Below are positions 1-6,010 of a stretch of DNA of 6,010 nucleotides, piece after piece. The stretch lies in contig JAGLXI010000154.1 in NCBI GenBank assembly GCA_023132995.1, forward strand, positions 1 through 6,010, in the 5' to 3' direction. A program made the position numbers and the translations under genes. The notes beneath the pieces were generated by a model. That model was not told where the DNA came from. It ran no database searches and worked only from the letters and a program-made list of their open reading frames with translations. How positions within the stretch are numbered: the stretch's first letter is position 1; each line of letters opens with the position of its first letter. The stretch comes from Candidatus Zixiibacteriota bacterium. GTDB taxonomy: Bacteria > Zixibacteria > MSB-5A5 > GN15 > FEB-12.

Positions 1-2490
<2,490 letters not shown>

Positions 2491-2533
2491 GCGCAGGTGA
2501 CAGGTTCCCGATACGCCCCCAGCAAGACCGAGC

Positions 2534-2562
2534 TTGAATTGAACCCCCTAATGCGCTATAAT
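2534..2562 (+). promoter_or_regulatory. Sigma70-type promoter for the TPR lipoprotein gene
   Basis: A -35 box TTGAAT (2534-2539, four of six consensus bases) is followed after exactly 17 bp by a perfect -10 box TATAAT (2557-2562). The usual start point, about 7 bases past the -10 box, would be base 2569, which is the A of the ATG chosen for the downstream gene. The promoter lies in the gap after the mfd stop, so the TPR gene can be transcribed independently of mfd. It is predicted from sequence only. Confidence 0.6.
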
Positions 2563-2568
2563 CAACCC

Positions 2569-3450
2569 ATGATTGAAATACGCGAAAGAAATGCGGTGCG
2601 AAAGGTCTTCTTACTGGCGGCGGTTGTCCTTGTAGTCGCCTGCGCCAAGACGCCGGAGACGTTCGAGGAATTGACCAAGGCGGGCGAACGAGCATTTGTC
2701 GATGAAGATTACTACCAGGCCCGGCTGTATTTCTCGGAAGCGTTAGCCAAGAAACCATCCGACGGCAGGCTTCTCTACCTGCTGGGCACAACCTATCATC
2801 GCGAACTCATGTACGACTCAGCTGTCTTCTTCCTTAAGCGGGCCGACCTGCTCTACCCCAACGATCGCGAGACCAACCTCATCCTGCACGAGGCAGGCAC
2901 TGAAGCCCGGGACTGGGAAATCGCCCGTAGCGCCCTGCGAGTGCTGATAGAAACCGGTGACTCCGAAGACGACCATCTGGATGAGCTCGCCCAACTGAGC
3001 CTGCTCATGGAAGACTACGCCTATGCTAACCACTACTATCGCAAACTGCTCGAGAAAGAACCCGACAACCCCGACCGCTATATCCAGGTAGCCAATACCT
3101 GGGCTGAGTTAGGTTACATGAAAGAAGCCATTGCCATGACCGACAGCGCCATCGAGGTGTTCGGTCCCCAGGAGCAATTCGTTTCCAACAAGGGGCTTTA
3201 CTACGCGGTCAAAACGGATTATGAGGCATCGGAGCGGATTTTCCGCTCACTGCTCTCTCAGGACAGCACGGTACGTGTGTACCAGCTCAACCTGGCCAAT
3301 GCTTTGGCCTCGCAGAATGATCGGGAAAAGAAGCGCGAGGCATACCGGATCTACCGGGACCTTCAGACTGTAGCGGGCGCCGAGCTTCGAATAGACTCCA
3401 TGATCTCGGTTCTGGAAACAGAGTTGGGGATTGAGAGGCCTCGAAAATAA
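2569..3450 (+). CDS. TPR-repeat lipoprotein, function unknown
   Basis: This is a 293-residue envelope lipoprotein. Residues 1-25 form a lipoprotein signal: a charged start (MIEIRERNAVRK), a hydrophobic core (VFLLAAVVLVV) and a VVAC lipobox, with the lipidated cysteine at residue 25. The rest is helical and divides into about seven TPR-like units of roughly 34 residues, near 32-65, 66-99, 100-133, 136-167, 168-201, 202-234 and 235-268, with typical features such as YYQARLYFSEAL and YANHYYRKLLEKEPDNPD. Such arrays are protein-binding scaffolds; no catalytic domain is visible and I cannot name the partner. Start choice: the frame is open upstream to a GTG at 2497 and an ATG at 2551, but these would put extra residues before the signal peptide, and the promoter overlaps that stretch. 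ATG 2569 fits both the promoter and the signal. GTG 2596 (12 residues before the same cysteine core ends) is a possible alternative. No Shine-Dalgarno precedes any of these starts. It is co-directional with mfd and convergent with the next gene. Confidence 0.85.
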   Translation: MIEIRERNAVRKVFLLAAVVLVVACAKTPETFEELTKAGERAFVDEDYYQARLYFSEALAKKPSDGRLLYLLGTTYHRELMYDSAVFFLKRADLLYPNDRETNLILHEAGTEARDWEIARSALRVLIETGDSEDDHLDELAQLSLLMEDYAYANHYYRKLLEKEPDNPDRYIQVANTWAELGYMKEAIAMTDSAIEVFGPQEQFVSNKGLYYAVKTDYEASERIFRSLLSQDSTVRVYQLNLANALASQNDREKKREAYRIYRDLQTVAGAELRIDSMISVLETELGIERPRK

Positions 3451-3454
3451 AGGA

Positions 3455-3480
3455 GGGCAGGATTATTGCTAATCCTGCCC
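3455..3480. terminator. Perfect 11-bp hairpin after the TPR gene; possible bidirectional terminator or palindromic repeat unit
   Basis: Arm GGGCAGGATTA (3455-3465), loop TTGC (3466-3469), arm TAATCCTGCCC (3470-3480), with no mismatch. It begins 4 bases after the TAA of the TPR gene. On the plus strand no T-tract follows (AACGCAGGGC). On the minus strand the hairpin is followed by CTCCTTTATTTT, which is T-rich, so it would better stop transcripts reading leftward from the convergent lipoprotein gene. It could also be a copy of a dispersed palindromic repeat, which a single window cannot show. Confidence 0.5.
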
Positions 3481-3489
3481 AACGCAGGG

Positions 3490-3509
3490 CTGTCTCCATG
3501 AAGAGACAG
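3490..3509 (+). other. Second small hairpin in the convergent intergenic region
   Basis: CTGTCTC (3490-3496) and GAGACAG (3503-3509) are perfectly complementary around a 6-base CATGAA loop. It lies 9 bases after the stronger 11-bp hairpin. The downstream plus-strand sequence (AGGGGGCTTTGCTTTG) is only moderately T-rich. It may add to 3'-end formation for the TPR transcript, but it is short enough to be chance. Confidence 0.3.
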
Positions 3510-3573
3510 AGGGGGCTTTGCTTTGTGTCGTTCCTTATAACGCAGAACCGGCCTGGTTTGTTCAATCATCCGC

Positions 3574-3695
3574 AAAAAAACTTTCGCCTTTCTCGACCCC
3601 GGTAGTCCCGGCCCGATGCGCCACAACAAGCAGACGGGCCGTCTTCTCACTACGGACCCGCCGCTGCGAAAGCCTCTGCATTCCGTCGTGCAGAG
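3574..3695 (-). terminator. Structured 3' region ending in a T7 tract, candidate terminator of the repeat-lipoprotein transcript
   Basis: Read on the minus strand downstream of the lipoprotein stop, this stretch has four possible stems. The first is CTCTGCA/TGCAGAG (3695-3689 with 3680-3674, 8-base loop). The second is CTTTCGC (3672-3666) pairing with GCGAAAG (3587-3581). Inside the second, GTAGT (3653-3649) pairs with ACTAC (3606-3602), and the innermost hairpin is AGACG/CGTCT (3644-3640 with 3636-3632, 3-base loop). The 3' arm GCGAAAG is directly followed by seven T residues (3580-3574). A long stem abutting a T-tract is what an intrinsic terminator needs, but the enclosed loop is 78 bases, so this is tentative. 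The remaining intergenic bases up to 3725 show nothing else. Confidence 0.35.
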
Positions 3696-3725
3696 TAATC
3701 ATGATATATATTCCCGACCCGGGCG

Positions 3726-4814
3726 TCAGAAACCCTCGTCGATATCATCAGGTTCGACTTCGATGCTGTTGCAGCGCAGTTTCCACCGGCCCTGCAGGAA
3801 ACCGTTCTTGAACGAGGGGTGCGACCGATACTTGCCTCTCAGCACTCCGATCTCGACACCATCGGCATCATAGATGCCGCCCTGAAACCAGCCACCTGCG
3901 CGCCGGAGGGCATGACGGTTGGCATTCCTGCTCGCGTGGTGGTCGTATGTGCCGCGGATAAATCCCTCAAACTGCCCGTCGCGGGAGACCAACTTGCCGA
4001 AAATGACCTTCTGGCCGTCATCGTTGACGCCGAAATGCCCAGTGACATAACCGGCAGCCTGGCCATTGCGTGATCTCCAGACAGCGCGGAACCGGCCCTC
4101 GTCGTTCTCGTCATAGCCCCAGCGGCCGGAGAGAAACCCGCGCATACAGGTTACATGATCCAGCTTGAAGGCGTGGAAAGCTACCGCGTTCGAGTCTTCG
4201 AGGTACACAATCGTATCCAGGGACATCAACTCCTCAAGGCTGAAAGCCCGGCTGTAAGGGCCGGTCTCAAAAGTGACGGTCACCGGCTCCGGGTCCACGG
4301 CGTCAGGATCGAGCGGAATAAGTATGTCCACCGCAATGCCGTCATTGTGAACCGTGGTGAAAGACACCCACTCGATCAGGGCCGGGTCGGTCCGGGTGGG
4401 GATGTAGTCCTGACCCAACTCGAAACGGATCACCCGGCGAATAATCTCCACTCCGCGCGATACCGTTAGTGACCCCGTCCAGTCGGTCACGTCGGTTACG
4501 TTTGGGTCGTAACGGAGTTTGCCCCAGAGTATCCTCATGTGATAACGACCCGCCTCAGAATCCTCGGACGTCAGCAGGTCCACGCCCGGCGACAATAGAA
4601 TGGGATCGTCATATTCCTCGTCAGCCTCAGCATCGGTCAAGAGTTCCGTATCGCCAAAAGCGGGCTTCTCGGCTGCGGAAGTGTATCCGCCAAACGGGTC
4701 CTCAAGATTCAGCGTCCCGGATTCGGTGGCTGACTCGGTTCCTCTGTCTGAGCAACCGGCAGTCCAGATCACCAGGGTCGTCATTAGGATCAGTGGTAAG
4801 AGTCTCTTGATCAC
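3726..4814 (-). CDS. Predicted outer-membrane lipoprotein with C-terminal eightfold G-x3-G-aromatic repeats, function unknown
   Basis: The product is 362 residues and I recognise no named family. Start: GTG 4814-4812 is preceded at 8 bases by AAGGAG; an in-frame ATG at 4850 would add 12 residues ahead of the signal and overlap that Shine-Dalgarno. Residues 1-21 form the signal (VIKRLLPLILMTTLVIWTAGC; the initiator is read as Met), with lipobox TAGC and cysteine 21. Ser follows the cysteine, so by the E. coli +2 rule outer-membrane sorting is expected. A Ser/Thr/Gly and acidic linker (about 22-88) leads to a beta-rich middle domain (about 89-220, containing DWTGSLTVSRG). Residues 226-348 hold eight units of pattern G-[FYWVR]-x-x-G-x-[WYF], beginning at 226, 240, 255, 269, 284, 308, 323 and 338; units 2, 4 and 6 are imperfect. 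The only non-lipid cysteines, 223 and 348, bracket this array. A structural or surface-binding role is plausible but is inference. The gene is convergent with the TPR gene and lies 284 bases downstream of murQ on the same strand. Confidence 0.85.
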   Translation of the reverse strand: MIKRLLPLILMTTLVIWTAGCSDRGTESATESGTLNLEDPFGGYTSAAEKPAFGDTELLTDAEADEEYDDPILLSPGVDLLTSEDSEAGRYHMRILWGKLRYDPNVTDVTDWTGSLTVSRGVEIIRRVIRFELGQDYIPTRTDPALIEWVSFTTVHNDGIAVDILIPLDPDAVDPEPVTVTFETGPYSRAFSLEELMSLDTIVYLEDSNAVAFHAFKLDHVTCMRGFLSGRWGYDENDEGRFRAVWRSRNGQAAGYVTGHFGVNDDGQKVIFGKLVSRDGQFEGFIRGTYDHHASRNANRHALRRAGGWFQGGIYDADGVEIGVLRGKYRSHPSFKNGFLQGRWKLRCNSIEVEPDDIDEGF

Positions 4815-4822
4815 GTCACATA

Positions 4823-4828
4823 CTCCTT
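4823..4828 (-). promoter_or_regulatory. Shine-Dalgarno that fixes the GTG start of the repeat lipoprotein
   Basis: On the minus strand AAGGAG lies 8 bases before the GTG at 4814-4812, which is ideal spacing. It sits inside the extended frame that an ATG at 4850 would give. The nearer ATG (in TATGTGACGTG) is out of frame and meets a stop at once. Together with the signal peptide length this selects the GTG. Confidence 0.75.
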
Positions 4829-4895
4829 GTTTTGGTGCTTGTATTTTCAACTTCTACCGGCCGCTTAAACAAGAGTTGTGCCGGATTCTCCGACT

Positions 4896-4909
4896 ATCGC
4901 TAATCGCTA
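4896..4909. repeat. Tandem 7-bp direct repeat upstream of the repeat lipoprotein
   Basis: ATCGCTA occurs twice without a gap (TAGCGAT twice on the minus strand). It lies about 80 to 95 bases upstream of the GTG start at 4814, beside the weak TTGGCA element. Adjacent direct repeats can be half-sites for a regulator, but two copies of seven bases can also arise by chance. Confidence 0.3.
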
Positions 4910-5098
4910 TTTTGCCAACGACTTACGCTTGCATACGGAGAGTCGGGACGGGTCACGCCGGTGTACGCTCCGGTACAGAACCCGGTTGCTGAACGGGAAG
5001 GTACACGGTGGACTCTAAGAGAACTTGCTGGGTAGCCCGCTCGACCAACATGTCCGATGTCGACACTTATCGCCGCAACACTCGATAAAGCAAAGGTC

Positions 5099-6010
5099 TC
5101 AGCAGCACCGGGAGATGAACCCGTCGGCCTCGTCCAATTTGGTCTGAGCCGTTTTCTTGTCGCAGCCGGCCTTGTGCATCACAATGGCCAGTTTGACCGA
5201 CCCTCCGGAGCGCGCCAGCAGGTCGCTGGCCTTTTGCAGGTCAATCTCAAGGAGTTCCATCAGGATTTTGCGCGAGCGCGCCTCCAGTTTTTCCGATCTC
5301 GCCTGCAGGTCAACCATGAGGTTGCCGTAGGTCTTGCCCAACAGCACCATGGCCGTGGTAGAAATCATGTTCAAGGCCATCTTCTGAGCGGTGCCGGACT
5401 TCATCCGAGTGGAACCGCATATCGCTTCCGGACCAACCGGCAGCGGGATAACGAGGTCAACTCCGGTAGTAATATCCGCCCCTTCGTTGCAGATTATGAA
5501 CACCGTCTTAGCGCCTGCTTGTCGGGCGTATGCAAGCCCCGCCAGAGTATAGGGCGTGCGCACCGAAGCGGCCAGCCCGGCGACGAAATCGCCGCTTGAC
5601 AGCCCGTGCTTCCGCAGGTCGCGGATGGCTGCGTCACTGTCGTCCTCGACGCCTTCCTTTGAAAGCACTAATGTGCCATAGCCGCCGGAGATGATCCCCG
5701 TGATCTGATTCGGTTCGGTGCCGAACGTGGGCGGGCATTCGGCTGCGTCCAGCACGCCTAACCTACCGGACGTACCGGCGCCGATGTAGAAAACCCGCTT
5801 CCCCTGCCGTAGGGTTTGGGCAAACATCTCGGCCGCCCTCGCAATGAGCGGGAGAGCCTGCTCAAGCACGGCGGCTACGGTCTTATCCTCGTGGTTGATC
5901 TTGCGAGCGATCCCCAGCGCAGACAGTTGGTCAATGTCGACCGTATCCGGATTGACCTGTTCGGTTCCCAGACGGCGCAGTTGCCGGATGAGTTTGTCAT
6001 AGTCAGCCAC
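5099..6010 (-). CDS. murQ: N-acetylmuramic acid 6-phosphate etherase MurQ
   Basis: MurQ is a cytoplasmic lyase-type etherase that cleaves the D-lactyl ether of MurNAc 6-phosphate to give GlcNAc 6-phosphate and D-lactate, a step of peptidoglycan recycling. The 303 residues match the usual length of about 300. A short N-terminal segment (TEQVNPDT near 16) leads to a SIS sugar-phosphate isomerase-like domain (about 56-220) with IGAGTSGRLGVLDAAECPP at 76-94. Glu91 (in AECPP) and Glu122 (in GVEDD) align with the E. coli catalytic pair Glu83/Glu114 and have the same 31-residue spacing. The GCKR/MurQ family signature GPEAICGSTRMKSGTA lies at 193-208, then GNLMVDL, and a helical UBA-like C-terminal domain from about 240. 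The GTG at the last window bases is a plausible start, but its ribosome binding site is outside, so the true start may lie a few codons further. No MurNAc transporter, AnmK kinase or MurR regulator gene is visible beside it. Confidence 0.96.
   Translation of the reverse strand: MADYDKLIRQLRRLGTEQVNPDTVDIDQLSALGIARKINHEDKTVAAVLEQALPLIARAAEMFAQTLRQGKRVFYIGAGTSGRLGVLDAAECPPTFGTEPNQITGIISGGYGTLVLSKEGVEDDSDAAIRDLRKHGLSSGDFVAGLAASVRTPYTLAGLAYARQAGAKTVFIICNEGADITTGVDLVIPLPVGPEAICGSTRMKSGTAQKMALNMISTTAMVLLGKTYGNLMVDLQARSEKLEARSRKILMELLEIDLQKASDLLARSGGSVKLAIVMHKAGCDKKTAQTKLDEADGFISRCC

Larger units (their letters stand above)
4815..5098 (-). other. Intergenic spacer between murQ and the repeat lipoprotein
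   Basis: These 284 bases contain no convincing gene, tRNA or small-RNA signature on either strand. I could not find a promoter for the lipoprotein with good boxes at proper spacing: a minus-strand TTGGCA (4918-4913) has only a poor -10 16-17 bp downstream, and TTGTTT nearer the gene has no good partner. A tandem heptamer at 4896-4909 is listed separately. A weak inverted repeat TTATCG/CGATAA (5067-5072 and 5083-5088) follows the murQ stop but lacks a T-tract. Because the spacer is long, the two minus-strand genes are probably separate transcription units. Confidence 0.5.

Noticed and set aside
2497..2568. N-terminal extension of the TPR lipoprotein from GTG 2497 or ATG 2551
   Set aside because: It has no Shine-Dalgarno, it would place 24 or 6 extra residues before the signal peptide, and the promoter lies within it. 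It is probably noncoding.
3450..3501. Tiny plus-strand frame (TTG 3466 to TGA 3499-3501) after an AAAGGAGG sequence that follows the TPR stop
   Set aside because: The start would lie inside the loop of a perfect 11-bp hairpin and the product would be 11 residues. The AGGAGG is more likely incidental to the hairpin flank.
4815..4850. ATG 4850 as start of the repeat lipoprotein
   Set aside because: It would add 12 residues ahead of a good lipoprotein signal and run through the AAGGAG that serves GTG 4814.
4155..4992. Several plus-strand open frames opposite the lipoprotein gene
   Set aside because: The minus-strand frame has a signal peptide, lipobox, Shine-Dalgarno and internal repeats. The plus-strand frames look like shadows in GC-rich DNA.
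5067..5088. TTATCG/CGATAA inverted repeat as a murQ terminator
   Set aside because: A 6-bp stem with a 10-base loop and no T-tract on the minus strand is too weak to call.
3451..5098. Possible tRNA or other structured RNA gene in the two intergenic regions
   Set aside because: I found no cloverleaf arrangement or conserved T-loop in the right context on either strand.
5057..5599. 180-codon open frame on the plus strand
   Set aside because: It is mostly antisense to murQ, whose family motifs are unmistakable; no start signal or recognisable domain supports it.

Overview
The window is ordinary chromosomal DNA from a Gram-negative-type bacterium. It is moderately GC-rich by eye, and two of its four proteins carry lipoprotein signal peptides ending in a lipobox cysteine. 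The form of the Mfd and the large TPR and beta-repeat lipoproteins suggest an uncultured FCB-type lineage (something like candidate phylum Zixibacteria), but this is only an impression; no taxonomic marker such as rRNA is present. I see no mobile element, CRISPR array, tRNA, rRNA or sign of recent transfer.

Layout: (1) 1-2490, plus strand: the C-terminal 829 codons of mfd, the transcription-repair coupling factor. The reading frame is open through base 1, so the N-terminal UvrB-like part lies outside the window. (2) 2534-2562: a good sigma70-type promoter whose predicted start falls on the ATG of the next gene. (3) 2569-3450, plus strand: a 293-residue lipoprotein made of about seven TPR units. 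(4) 3451-3725: a 275-base convergent intergenic region rich in inverted repeats, including a perfect 11-bp hairpin just after the TPR gene and a nested set of stems that ends in a T7 tract on the minus strand. (5) 3726-4814, minus strand: a 362-residue lipoprotein of unknown function with an acidic linker, a beta-rich middle and a C-terminal array of eight short glycine/aromatic repeats bracketed by two cysteines. (6) 4815-5098: a 284-base spacer holding the lipoprotein gene's Shine-Dalgarno and a tandem heptamer. (7) 5099-6010, minus strand: murQ, N-acetylmuramic acid 6-phosphate etherase, complete or nearly so at its N-terminus.

The genes do not form an obvious pathway. Mfd acts on stalled RNA polymerase in the cytoplasm, MurQ recycles cell-wall amino sugars in the cytoplasm, and the two lipoproteins are predicted to sit in the envelope. 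The least explained item is the repeat lipoprotein at 3726-4814; the most testable regulatory item is the apparently leaderless promoter-start arrangement at 2534-2571.
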